From an uncultured Clostridium sp. (GTDB lineage Bacteria; Bacillota_A; Clostridia; Lachnospirales; Lachnospiraceae): 12,048 nucleotides of DNA. The stretch is taken from positions 1-12,048 of the forward strand of contig CAMAMD010000028.1 of assembly GCA_945836785.1 (NCBI GenBank), in the 5' to 3' direction. The position numbers and the translations under genes were made by a program. Every line of letters starts with the position of its first letter. The first letter of the stretch is position 1. The notes under the pieces were generated by a model. It worked only from the letters and a program-made list of their open reading frames with translations, did no database searches and was not told the origin of the DNA. This document shows, piece by piece, positions 1 through 5,678 of this stretch.

Positions 1-1
1 A

Positions 2-94
2 TATGAGCAGGGGATGAGGCTTTTACAAGAACATTATAATACAAATGTTGATAAGTTGATAGGATATGAACTGGATATTCAAAAGAAAAATTAA
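2..94 (+). CDS. 3' end of a gene paralogous to the 452-1246 gene (partial)
   Basis: Reading from base 2 gives the last 30 residues of a protein (starting YEQGMRLLQEH, ending DIQKKN) and then a TAA stop. They align without gaps to the last 30 residues of the gene at 452-1246, with 26 of 30 identical. At DNA level, bases 1-55 are identical to 1153-1207. The two genes are therefore a tandem same-strand pair whose 3' ends have barely diverged, either from a recent duplication or kept alike by gene conversion. The 5' part lies outside the window. The function is unknown; see the downstream paralogue. Confidence 0.85.
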   Translation, partial: YEQGMRLLQEHYNTNVDKLIGYELDIQKKN

Positions 95-114
95 AGCAGG
101 GGCTTGGATGAAAA

Positions 115-179
115 CACATGGAGCCGGCAGGCAACATGATACAATATGAAAATCACATAGAGCTGTCAGGTGACATGAT
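115..179. repeat. Two degenerate copies of a 26-bp hairpin repeat
   Basis: Copy A (115-140) and copy B (154-179) each begin CACAT and end ACATGAT, and they match at 21 of 26 positions. Copy A can fold as CATG, GA, GCC, a 4-nt loop, GGC, AA, CATG. A third copy of the family is at 5654-5678, in another intergenic spacer, where the same fold appears with GA opposite GA. Copy B is more decayed but keeps the inner stem through G-U pairs. This is an intergenic palindromic repeat family; its function is unknown. Confidence 0.6.
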
Positions 180-187
180 GTAATTAG

Positions 188-235
188 AAGAACTCACAAT
201 GTTGATCGTGAAGATTTGACAGGGTGGGTTCTTTT
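188..235 (+). terminator. Probable terminator of the upstream partial gene
   Basis: AAGAACTCAC (188-197) pairs with GTGGGTTCTT (224-233), giving ten base pairs including one wobble, around a loop of about 26 nt. A short T tract follows. It lies about 95 nt after the stop of the partial gene. The long loop and short T run make it a modest terminator. Confidence 0.45.
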
Positions 236-278
236 GCATATTATGGCAGAAATTTTACTATATGATCAAGATGTGTCG

Positions 279-305
279 TTGACAATAGACAAAAAATAGT
301 ATAAT
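279..305 (+). promoter_or_regulatory. Sigma-A type promoter driving the riboswitch leader
   Basis: A perfect -35 TTGACA (279-284) is followed by TATAAT (300-305) with a 15-nt spacer, which is rather short. A second TATAAT at 305-310 would give a 20-nt spacer. Either choice starts transcription just upstream of the aptamer that begins near 320, as expected for a riboswitch leader. Confidence 0.65.
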
Positions 306-319
306 ATAATATTGTCTAA

Positions 320-399
320 TGTAATAACGGCAAACTTGCAGAAATGTAAGGACGCAAAGCTCGGATTCTAAGGTTAATGACTATGAAAGTTCGGTTGCA
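320..399 (+). promoter_or_regulatory. Cyclic-di-GMP-I (GEMM) riboswitch aptamer
   Basis: The leader contains the conserved GEMM-I blocks in order. ACGGCAAAC lies at 327-335. A stem capped by a GAAA tetraloop follows (335-340 paired with 345-350; loop 341-344), then GACGCAAAGC at 351-360. The two halves of the 11-nt GAAA-tetraloop receptor are TCTAAG (367-372) and TATGA (382-386), with the usual closing C-G replaced by U-A. The aptamer ends with GGTTGC (393-398). By alignment to the Vc2 aptamer, the ligand-contacting G20 corresponds to G329. A cGAMP-type variant would have A there, so c-di-GMP is the expected ligand. The aptamer sits between a promoter and a terminator ahead of the 452-1246 gene and should control it. 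Confidence 0.9.
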
Positions 400-425
400 A
401 TGAAAATATCATTGTGACCTTTTTT
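393..425 (+). terminator. Riboswitch expression-platform terminator
   Basis: Bases 393-403 (GGTTGCAATGA) pair fully with 409-419 (TCATTGTGACC) in an 11-bp stem with two G-U pairs and an AAATA loop. Six T follow (420-425). The first six bases of the stem are the conserved 3' end of the c-di-GMP aptamer. Ligand-bound aptamer and terminator therefore cannot form together. This predicts transcription read-through when c-di-GMP is bound (an ON switch), which is an inference from the overlap. Confidence 0.85.
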
Positions 426-451
426 ATTTAAGAGAAAAGGAGAGAGTGAAA

Positions 452-1246
452 ATGGGAAAAAGTTTACAGTCAGAATTTGTAAAGTACTATAAGGAGAGAC
501 TGGAACCGCTTGGGTTTAAAAAAGTGAAGGGCAGACAGCCATATTTCGTGCGTGTGGTTAATGATGAGATTCTGCACATATTTACTTTTATGGGGATAAT
601 GTCTAGAATACAAGGTTACAAAGCCTTTGATTTGTTGTGCGGCGTTGCAACGGTTTACAGAAAAGAAATAAATTTTTCGGTTACACCGAAACATAATAGC
701 GATTGGTTGAGGCCGTTACTAGCTATCAAAGAAAAAAAAGATACGGAATATCCGGTAATAAATTTGCCTCGAGATTTAATGGAGTATTATTACAATGATG
801 AAAATATCAGTGAAGTAATAGAAGAGACATATCATGGTGCAGAAATCATAATCAGTGAGTTGGATAAAATAACAGATATGGATGAAGCACTTAAATATTT
901 TTTAAAACATAATCCGAATAATGTTTCCTTTATGAGCTTATTAAAGGATGATTTTTGTGATGAAGAAGGCTTGTACTATGCAAGAAAAGAATTTGATTAT
1001 ACAAAAATAGAGAAAGTATTTGAAGATAAGCGAGTACAATTAAAGAATAGTAGTTGGAGTGATGCAAAAAAAAAGGAAAGGCATGAGGAAATAGCAGAAT
1101 GGGAAGAAGAAATAAAAAAAGATAGAGAAAAGTTTATTAATAATGAAGATGAATATGAGCAGGGGATGAGGCTTTTACAAGAACATTATAATACAAATGT
1201 TGATAAGCTGATAGACTACGGATTGGATGTTCAAAAGAAAAAATAA
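452..1246 (+). CDS. Protein of unknown function under c-di-GMP riboswitch control (264 aa)
   Basis: I do not recognise this protein with confidence. The ATG at 452 has AGGAG (438-442) nine bases upstream. A GTG at 446 is also in frame but would sit only three bases from that site. There is no signal peptide or clear membrane segment, so it is probably cytosolic. The N-terminal ~75 residues (FVKYYKERLEPLGF, then aromatic beta-strand-like YFVRVV and LHIFTF) recall DUF4304-like or immunity-type folds, but that is only an impression. Residues ~120-160 look helical. Residues ~185-245 are strongly charged (EEIAEWEEEIKKDREKF) and probably form a coiled coil. The gene is AT-rich compared with the flagellar genes, and it is the second member of a tandem paralogue pair. 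A c-di-GMP-I riboswitch and terminator lie in its leader, so expression should follow c-di-GMP levels. Confidence 0.85.
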   Translation: MGKSLQSEFVKYYKERLEPLGFKKVKGRQPYFVRVVNDEILHIFTFMGIMSRIQGYKAFDLLCGVATVYRKEINFSVTPKHNSDWLRPLLAIKEKKDTEYPVINLPRDLMEYYYNDENISEVIEETYHGAEIIISELDKITDMDEALKYFLKHNPNNVSFMSLLKDDFCDEEGLYYARKEFDYTKIEKVFEDKRVQLKNSSWSDAKKKERHEEIAEWEEEIKKDREKFINNEDEYEQGMRLLQEHYNTNVDKLIDYGLDVQKKK

Positions 1247-1287
1247 TGAAATATTTTTATTAGTATAACAAGACTGCTGAATTAAAC

Positions 1288-1383
1288 AAAATGGCATGGA
1301 TATATGTATGATGAAGGAAAACCGTTTGTGAGCAACGAGCGAGAGCATGTTTTCCGAAATATACATATGTCCATGCCATTTTT
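1288..1383. terminator. Palindromic element, probable bidirectional terminator
   Basis: Bases 1288-1309 pair with 1361-1382 over 22 bp with a single G-U. Inside, GGAAAAC (1316-1322) pairs with GTTTTCC (1349-1355). The 3' arm ends in a run of five T, and the complementary A run opens the 5' arm. The element lies between two convergent genes, where it can end transcription from both sides. The arms share sequence with the much larger palindrome at 11346-11583 (GTTTTCC, then TATACATAT, then TGCCAT), so it may be a short member of one repeat family rather than an ordinary terminator. Confidence 0.7.
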
Positions 1384-1404
1384 CTAAGGCAATACTTCTA
1401 TCAT

Positions 1405-2406
1405 TTATAAGGTATAAATCTTTTCTGTTACAGTTTTGGATTCTCCCGGTGCAAGCTCTGTGTAACCGGACTCATCTGCCGGCAGTGGCTGGTTTGGTGC
1501 ATCGATAATCCAGGTGCAAGGTTCCGGACAGAAATACCCTTTATCGCCGTGGTCGTTCCACACAACCCAGAACTTGAAGTCCTTGCATACTTCATAGCAA
1601 ATCTGTTTTCCGGATGCTACATCTGTGGCAACTGCACCATAAAATGGTTTGTCATGGAAGCTTCCTTCTTCGGCAAAGAATACATCGTTGTCGATATCAT
1701 GCAGAACAGGAACCTGAGAACCGGTCAGATACTGTTTGTCATGGTCTGTCATAGGAAGAAATTCTCCGGTTGGTATACAGGATGGGGATAATTCCCATTT
1801 TTCTCCAACTGGAATATAAAGTCTCATGTCGAGACCATTTCCGTCTTTGGTGAAAGGTCCATTTATGGTAGTGTGGTTGCACATGCCATATGGAAGCTGT
1901 TTATCGGAGGTGTTGGTCATGGTGAAAGCATAATCAAGACCTTCCTCTGATAACGTAAACGTAAATTCTGCCTTAAAGCTGACAGGGAATATTGAGAAAA
2001 ATTCATCCTTTTCATCATAAACATATTCGGTCTTGGCAATCGCTTTACTGCCCTCGGTTTCGGCACTTACGATACTGTGTTCGCGTTTGTGCAGAAAGCC
2101 ATGGATGTGGTTGCCAAGCGGATCATTTAATGGAAAATGATAGGTCGCATCCGATACTTTCAGAACGCCGCCTGCAAGTCTGTTTGGAAGGTACAATGTC
2201 GGAAGACCGTACACTTCCGCAGAAGCCTGAAGTTCGGCAGGGGTAAGATTTTCGTCATATCGAAATATCTCTATACCGGCTTCTGTGTCCTGCATGCGCA
2301 TGACGTTGCTTCCGAGAAAAGGTGCAACGATTGCCTGGTATTTTCCGGCTGTAAGCTCAATGACGTCCTTGCCCTTGTAATCGATGATTTTCGCTGAAAA
2401 ACTCAT
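1405..2406 (-). CDS. Aldose 1-epimerase (mutarotase) family protein
   Basis: This 333-aa cytosolic enzyme of the galactose mutarotase-like fold interconverts the alpha and beta anomers of aldoses, typically the first step of the Leloir pathway. Visible signatures are N-R at 75-76 (LPNRLAGGV), the His of NHIHGFLH (His102), a second His in YGMCNHTTIN (His178) and a C-terminal Glu in FCPEPCTWI (Glu295). These fit the substrate-binding Arg, the two active-site His and the catalytic Glu base of GalM-type enzymes. The start at 2406 is chosen because AAAGGAGG lies eight bases upstream. An in-frame ATG at 2478 lacks a ribosome binding site. The gene is monocistronic, faces away from the lipoprotein gene and has its own promoter. 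The sugar specificity is not readable, so no symbol is given. Confidence 0.88.
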   Translation of the reverse strand: MSFSAKIIDYKGKDVIELTAGKYQAIVAPFLGSNVMRMQDTEAGIEIFRYDENLTPAELQASAEVYGLPTLYLPNRLAGGVLKVSDATYHFPLNDPLGNHIHGFLHKREHSIVSAETEGSKAIAKTEYVYDEKDEFFSIFPVSFKAEFTFTLSEEGLDYAFTMTNTSDKQLPYGMCNHTTINGPFTKDGNGLDMRLYIPVGEKWELSPSCIPTGEFLPMTDHDKQYLTGSQVPVLHDIDNDVFFAEEGSFHDKPFYGAVATDVASGKQICYEVCKDFKFWVVWNDHGDKGYFCPEPCTWIIDAPNQPLPADESGYTELAPGESKTVTEKIYTL

Positions 2407-2428
2407 TTGGAATCCTCCTTTGCTCATG

Positions 2429-2462
2429 TTAATATGGGGTATAATTTTAATATGGGGTGTAA
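2429..2462. repeat. Tandem 16-bp direct repeat in the epimerase leader
   Basis: TTAATATGGGGTATAA (2429-2444) and TTAATATGGGGTGTAA (2447-2462) differ at one base and have an 18-bp period. They lie between the predicted transcription start and the start codon of the epimerase gene. Two such boxes in a leader suggest an operator for a dimeric regulator, but the regulator is unknown. Confidence 0.6.
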
Positions 2463-2500
2463 CGCTCCGTATTCTCATAAAAACACAAATATTTCCATAT

Positions 2501-2529
2501 ATAATAGCATATTGATAATATTGTGTCTA
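2501..2529 (-). promoter_or_regulatory. Promoter of the aldose epimerase gene
   Basis: On the minus strand, TAGACA (2529 to 2524), a 17-nt spacer and TATTAT (2506 to 2501) form a sigma-A type promoter. It leaves a leader of about 90 nt that contains the tandem 16-bp repeats. Confidence 0.55.
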
Positions 2530-2636
2530 GGAAAATCAATGCCATATATTGCACACAAATACATATGTGATTTTGGTGATATAGCCCTGTGCTGTGTCAA
2601 AATAAGTCATTCTGTGTCATATTATGTAAATTGCGG

Positions 2637-2665
2637 TTGATTTTTATATGGGTGAATGTTATAAA
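2637..2665 (+). promoter_or_regulatory. Promoter of the DUF4358-type lipoprotein gene
   Basis: TTGATT (2637-2642), a 17-nt spacer and TATAAA (2660-2665) match sigma-A elements. Transcription would start about 80 nt before the lipoprotein start codon. In the 348-bp divergent spacer (2407-2754), TGTGTCA occurs at 2593-2599 and 2613-2619, upstream of this promoter, and again at 2715-2721. Confidence 0.6.
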
Positions 2666-2754
2666 TATTTAGTGGGAAACAGTAATCCTGAAAATAATAA
2701 AAATATATAGATTTTGTGTCATGAAATAAAGGTAGAAAGGCAGATTGAACAGAG

Positions 2755-3306
2755 ATGACAAACAGAAAGAAAATATATAATATCGTGATGATTTTAGCGA
2801 TGGCAGGTGCATTGACTGCATGTGGAAATAAAGAGGAAAAGACGACAGAGAATACGGAGGTTGTCACAACCACAGAGACGGATGGAGCAGAGACGGATGT
2901 ATCGGATGAGGCTTTGGATGTTGATGTCCAGACTGTGGCAGATGGTATTTTACAGGGTGGAGACTTTAAGGATAACCTTGCGCCTGTTGATACTTCACTT
3001 GCACTTTCCAGATTGTATAATCTGGATGCAGGACAGATTGAAGCATCTGCATTTTATACGAATTCTAATGCAACGGCAGAGGAGATTGCTGTAATCAAGG
3101 CATCATCTGCCGATTATGTGGATACTGTGAAAACGGCTTACGAAAACAGGATTGCCAGTCAGAAGGAAGCATGTAAGGATTATCTTCCGGATGAAATGAC
3201 GAAGCTGGATGCAGCAGTTGTATATACAAACGGAAATTATGTGGTGTTGTGTGTATCGAATGACAGTGCGAAGGCGGAGCAGGTGATTGAGGATTTGTTT
3301 AAATAA
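2755..3306 (+). CDS. DUF4358-type lipoprotein (183 aa)
   Basis: The protein starts with a typical lipoprotein signal: a basic N-terminus (NRKK), a hydrophobic stretch and the lipobox LTAC with Cys23 as the lipidated residue. It should be anchored to the outer face of the cytoplasmic membrane. An acidic, Thr-rich linker follows (about 25-60). The C-terminal ~115 residues (TVADGIL, then ENRIASQKEACKDYLPDE, then GNYVVLCVSND) have the pattern of DUF4358, a domain common in Clostridia lipoproteins whose function is not known. The ribosome binding site is weak: AGAAAGG at 2734-2740 is 14 bases from the ATG. It is monocistronic between its own promoter and a strong bidirectional terminator. Confidence 0.85.
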   Translation: MTNRKKIYNIVMILAMAGALTACGNKEEKTTENTEVVTTTETDGAETDVSDEALDVDVQTVADGILQGGDFKDNLAPVDTSLALSRLYNLDAGQIEASAFYTNSNATAEEIAVIKASSADYVDTVKTAYENRIASQKEACKDYLPDEMTKLDAAVVYTNGNYVVLCVSNDSAKAEQVIEDLFK

Positions 3307-3476
3307 TAATCACAGCGGACGTGCTTTCTGCGTATAGTATAATATATGTGAAATCTGTTATCCGGCAACCGATTAATCTACCATATATAATCCCTGTGTG
3401 TGCCGTGTGCACGGAAAAAATGAAATAATTCCCTTGTTAATATACCATAAAATGTGCGGTTGCTTTTATATAGTAT

Positions 3477-3531
3477 AAAAAATCCCTTATGTGTCAATCA
3501 TAATGATATGATTCACATAAGGGATTTTTTT
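3477..3531. terminator. Strong bidirectional terminator
   Basis: AAAAAATCCCTTATGTG (3477-3493) is perfectly complementary to 3514-3530. The stem continues after a two-base bulge with AATCATA paired to TATGATT around an ATGA loop. The A run on one side and the T run on the other make it work in both directions between the convergent lipoprotein and Ig-like genes. In the spacer before it (3307-3476) I see no supportable gene or promoter. Confidence 0.9.
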
Positions 3532-3541
3532 ATGTGTATAC

Positions 3542-3883
3542 TTAAAGCTTGAATTTAACGGAAACAGGTTCGTTTAAAGTTTGTCCGCCGCGGGACTTAA
3601 CGTTAGTTGAAATGATTAATGTATAAAGCTCATTGGTTGCATATGGTTCCAGCGGTTCGATTTCAATCAGTTCATTTTTAACATCATACTTGATATAGGT
3701 CTGAAGACGCTGGTTCTGGGAATTCATCACATACATGGTATCTTTGTTCACGGTTTTCGGATCTAACGGAATGTTGAATCGGACACGCCATACAAAATTA
3801 CCTGTTTTAAATTTCAGATTTTGTTTTACTTTATTGGCAAGATATGGGGGGATATCCTCAATCTCCAGTAGATTTTTTGCCAT
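3542..3883 (-). CDS. Small Ig-like (Big_5/SbsA-type) domain protein (113 aa)
   Basis: Residues ~28-113 read like one Ig-like beta-sandwich of the Big_5/SbsA type: VRFNIPLDPKTVNKDTMYVMN, then LIEIEPLEPYATNELYTLIIS, then GGQTLNEPVSVKF. Such domains usually occur in secreted multi-domain surface proteins. Here the domain stands alone and no signal peptide or anchor is present, which is odd. The first 27 residues (LEIEDIPPYLANKVKQNLKF) are a short charged lead. The start is supported by GAGGTG seven bases upstream, and a near-perfect promoter drives the gene alone. Either it is a genuine cytosolic one-domain protein or a remnant of a larger protein; an intact promoter and ribosome binding site favour the former. 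Confidence 0.75.
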   Translation of the reverse strand: MAKNLLEIEDIPPYLANKVKQNLKFKTGNFVWRVRFNIPLDPKTVNKDTMYVMNSQNQRLQTYIKYDVKNELIEIEPLEPYATNELYTLIISTNVKSRGGQTLNEPVSVKFKL

Positions 3884-3909
3884 TATGCAGCACCTCGCTT
3901 ATTTTTTAT

Positions 3910-3939
3910 ATCATAGCAAAAAAGAAAGGCCTGTGTCAA
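3910..3939 (-). promoter_or_regulatory. Strong promoter of the Ig-like protein gene
   Basis: On the minus strand, a perfect TTGACA (3939 to 3934), an 18-nt spacer and TATGAT (3915 to 3910) lie about 27 bases before the start codon. The predicted leader is only about 20 nt. Confidence 0.8.
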
Positions 3940-3993
3940 CCGGATGTGTCTGATTATGCGGAACTTTGGGAAAAGATGACGTGCGATTATGTA

Positions 3994-4022
3994 TTTACAT
4001 ATGCGAATTGTAAAATTACAAT
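3994..4022 (+). promoter_or_regulatory. Promoter of the G5-M23 peptidase gene
   Basis: TTTACA (3994-3999), 17 nt, then TACAAT (4017-4022), each one mismatch from consensus. The -10 overlaps an inverted repeat, ATTGTA-AAAT-TACAAT (4007-4022), that could be an operator. It is divergent from the promoter at 3910-3939. Confidence 0.65.
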
Positions 4023-4028
4023 GAGTTT

Positions 4029-4050
4029 GTTACGAAAATGTTACGAAAAT
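4029..4050 (+). repeat. Two abutting 11-bp direct repeats before the peptidase start
   Basis: GTTACGAAAAT occurs at 4029-4039 and again at 4040-4050, followed by a partial third unit (GTTA) that leads into the AGGAG ribosome binding site. It lies at the predicted 5' end of the peptidase mRNA. A role in translation or mRNA stability is possible but unproven. Confidence 0.6.
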
Positions 4051-4066
4051 GTTAGGAGATGATGAC

Positions 4067-4828
4067 GTGCAGCCATTAGTATTACGCTCCTACGAAAGAA
4101 AAATAGTGATTGCATTGGTATTGCTGCTGGGCTTATGCAGTTTTATCGGGTACCATGCGTATAGAGAACAAAAAATATATACGGTATATCTTGAAGATGG
4201 GAAAACGATTTTGACAGGGAGGACATCCCAGACTTATACACAGGTTGTGAAATATTATGCACCATGTGAAGAAATCTACGATGACACAATGTATGTGGAT
4301 GAACGGTGTGTGGAGCAGGAGGCGGTTCCGGGCGTAAAAGAGGTTACGCGTATCACCAATTACTATAACGGGAAAGAAACAGACAGTAAGGTGTTGGAAG
4401 AAAACATAGTGGAGGCGGCTGTGCCCAAGGTGGTACATATTGGTACCAAAGAGAGACCAAAGTATATTGTCCCAATGGAACATTATACGATATCCTCCAG
4501 CTTTGGCCAAAGATGGGGGAGAGCGCACGAGGGAGTGGATATGGCTGTGTCTACAGGAGAGACAGTCTTTGCGACTGCTGCGGGGACAGTGGTGCGGGCG
4601 GAATATTACAGCGGATATGGGTATTGCATAGACATTGACCATGGCGAGGGCGTGATGTCCCGATATGGACATCTCAGCCGAATGGACGTCAGTGTAGGAC
4701 AGACGGTAGAGCAGGGACAGCAGGTCGGGCTGTCGGGAAATACCGGCAATAGTACAGGTCCGCATCTGCATTTTGAAATACGGATCAATAATGTTCCGGT
4801 CAATCCGTGCGACTATGTGGAATTGTAA
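4067..4828 (+). CDS. Membrane-anchored G5-domain / M23 metallopeptidase (253 aa)
   Basis: This is a predicted peptidoglycan endopeptidase outside the membrane. GTG at 4067 is preferred as start because AGGAG (4054-4058) lies eight bases upstream. An in-frame ATG at 4049 has no ribosome binding site and falls inside the direct repeats. Residues 13-30 (IVIALVLLLGLCSFIGYH) form one membrane anchor. Residues ~69-129 resemble a G5 domain (MYVDERCVEQEAVPGVKEVTRITNYYNGKE, ending in VVHIGTKERP), proposed to bind cell-wall sugars. The M23 (LytM) domain follows, with zinc ligands His154 and Asp158 in HEGVDMA and the HLHF motif (His233, His235); His202 sits in SRYGHLS. All catalytic residues are intact, so it is probably active. 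It is transcribed alone. Confidence 0.9.
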   Translation: MQPLVLRSYERKIVIALVLLLGLCSFIGYHAYREQKIYTVYLEDGKTILTGRTSQTYTQVVKYYAPCEEIYDDTMYVDERCVEQEAVPGVKEVTRITNYYNGKETDSKVLEENIVEAAVPKVVHIGTKERPKYIVPMEHYTISSSFGQRWGRAHEGVDMAVSTGETVFATAAGTVVRAEYYSGYGYCIDIDHGEGVMSRYGHLSRMDVSVGQTVEQGQQVGLSGNTGNSTGPHLHFEIRINNVPVNPCDYVEL

Positions 4829-4854
4829 AAATTTTGTGAATGAAAAAGCAGGTG

Positions 4855-4883
4855 TTGCATATAATAACTCTGTGTGGTAGTAT
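4855..4883 (+). promoter_or_regulatory. Candidate promoter of the hemolysin III gene
   Basis: TTGCAT (4855-4860), a 17-nt spacer and TAGTAT (4878-4883) fit a sigma-A promoter with moderate matches. It lies in the 113-nt spacer between the peptidase and hemolysin III genes, about 60 bases before the start codon. Confidence 0.4.
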
Positions 4884-4941
4884 TGTAAAAAATAACATGT
4901 AGTATTTAAAACTATATAACACAGAGAAAGGAATGATAAAC

Positions 4942-5607
4942 ATGAGCAACACGCTGAAGAAGCTAAAAGATCCGGGTAGTGCAATCACACATTTTATCGG
5001 TATGCTGATGGCAGCATTTGCGGCTGTACCGCTTATTATACGGGCGTGCTCCGGTGGCAGGGATGTGGCGATATGCTGTGCAGTGTTTGTTGTCAGTATG
5101 GTTTTATTATATGGTGCCAGTACGCTGTATCACAGCTTTGACAAGGGAGAAAGAATCAACAGGATTTTGAAAAAGCTGGATCACGCCATGATCTTTGTGT
5201 TGATTGCCGGTTCTTACACACCGATATGTCTGCTGGTGATAGGCGGGAAGACGGGAATTACGCTTCTTGCACTTGTCTGGACGGTCGGTATTCTGGGTAT
5301 TATTTTCAAATTGTGCTGGGTAACCTGTCCGAAATGGCTGTCATCTGTCATGTATATCGCAATGGGCTGGATGTGTGTTATGGCATTTACGCCGATTATG
5401 AATAACATGACAGGCTCCGAGCTGATGTGGCTGCTGGCAGGAGGAATCGTTTACACGGTTGGCGGTATACTTTATGCGGTCAAAACGCCGAGAGTAAGGG
5501 CGTACAATGAAAGACACCGGTACTTTGGGACACATGAGATTTTTCATATATTTGTGATGGTGGGCAGCCTGTGCCATTTCGTTCTTATTTATCATGTGAT
5601 ATCATGA
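4942..5607 (+). CDS. Hemolysin III / PAQR family membrane protein (221 aa)
   Basis: This is an integral membrane protein of the HlyIII/YqfA (PAQR-like) family with about seven hydrophobic segments. The metal-site pattern of the family is present: Ser60 and His64 in STLYHSF, Asp80 in LDHAMIF, and His198/His202 in the C-terminal HEIFH. PAQR relatives use this Ser/His/Asp/His set to bind zinc and some act as hydrolases. In bacteria the physiological role is unsettled and the name hemolysin is historical. The length is normal for the family. The ATG at 4942 is chosen because AAAGGA (4927-4932) lies nine bases upstream; the ATG at 4933 would touch that site. The last two sense codons and the stop lie inside a 42-bp intergenic repeat. 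Confidence 0.9.
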   Translation: MSNTLKKLKDPGSAITHFIGMLMAAFAAVPLIIRACSGGRDVAICCAVFVVSMVLLYGASTLYHSFDKGERINRILKKLDHAMIFVLIAGSYTPICLLVIGGKTGITLLALVWTVGILGIIFKLCWVTCPKWLSSVMYIAMGWMCVMAFTPIMNNMTGSELMWLLAGGIVYTVGGILYAVKTPRVRAYNERHRYFGTHEIFHIFVMVGSLCHFVLIYHVIS

Positions 5608-5641
5608 GCATTGCGACGGATTGCGCTTGCGGAATCCGGCA
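5600..5641. repeat. 42-bp direct repeat, copy 1
   Basis: It starts TATCATGAGC and ends AATCCGGCA. It matches copy 2 (5679-5720) at 41 of 42 bases. It contains CGGATT and AATCCG, which can pair around a 10-nt loop. This copy overlaps the 3' end of the hemolysin III gene, including its stop codon. Confidence 0.9.
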
Positions 5642-5653
5642 TAATGCGAAACC

Positions 5654-5678
5654 CACATGGAGCCGGAGGCGACATGAG
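5654..5678. repeat. Third copy of the CATG/GA/GCC hairpin repeat
   Basis: CACATGG then AGCCGGAGGC then GACATGAG matches the repeats at 115-179 apart from one deleted base. It folds as CATG, GA, GCC, GGA loop, GGC, GA, CATG, so the two GA dinucleotides face each other between two short stems. It lies between the two 42-bp direct repeats. Confidence 0.65.

Noticed and set aside
320..399. cGAMP-type (GEMM-Ib) variant of the riboswitch
   Set aside because: The position equivalent to Vc2 G20 is G (329), whereas cGAMP-preferring variants carry A there.
3307..3476. Possible small RNA gene with TATAAT at 3338-3343 ending at the terminator
   Set aside because: No acceptable -35 at the right distance (GCGGAC at 17 nt) and no conserved RNA motif recognised; the terminator is explained by the flanking convergent genes.
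4049..4066. ATG at 4049 as start of the M23 peptidase
   Set aside because: It has no ribosome binding site and the AGGAG at 4054-4058 would lie inside the gene; that site is placed for the GTG at 4067.
4133..4984. 283-aa open frame on the minus strand
   Set aside because: It lies opposite the well-supported G5-M23 peptidase gene, lacks a ribosome binding site and has no family-like motifs; it is an antisense shadow.
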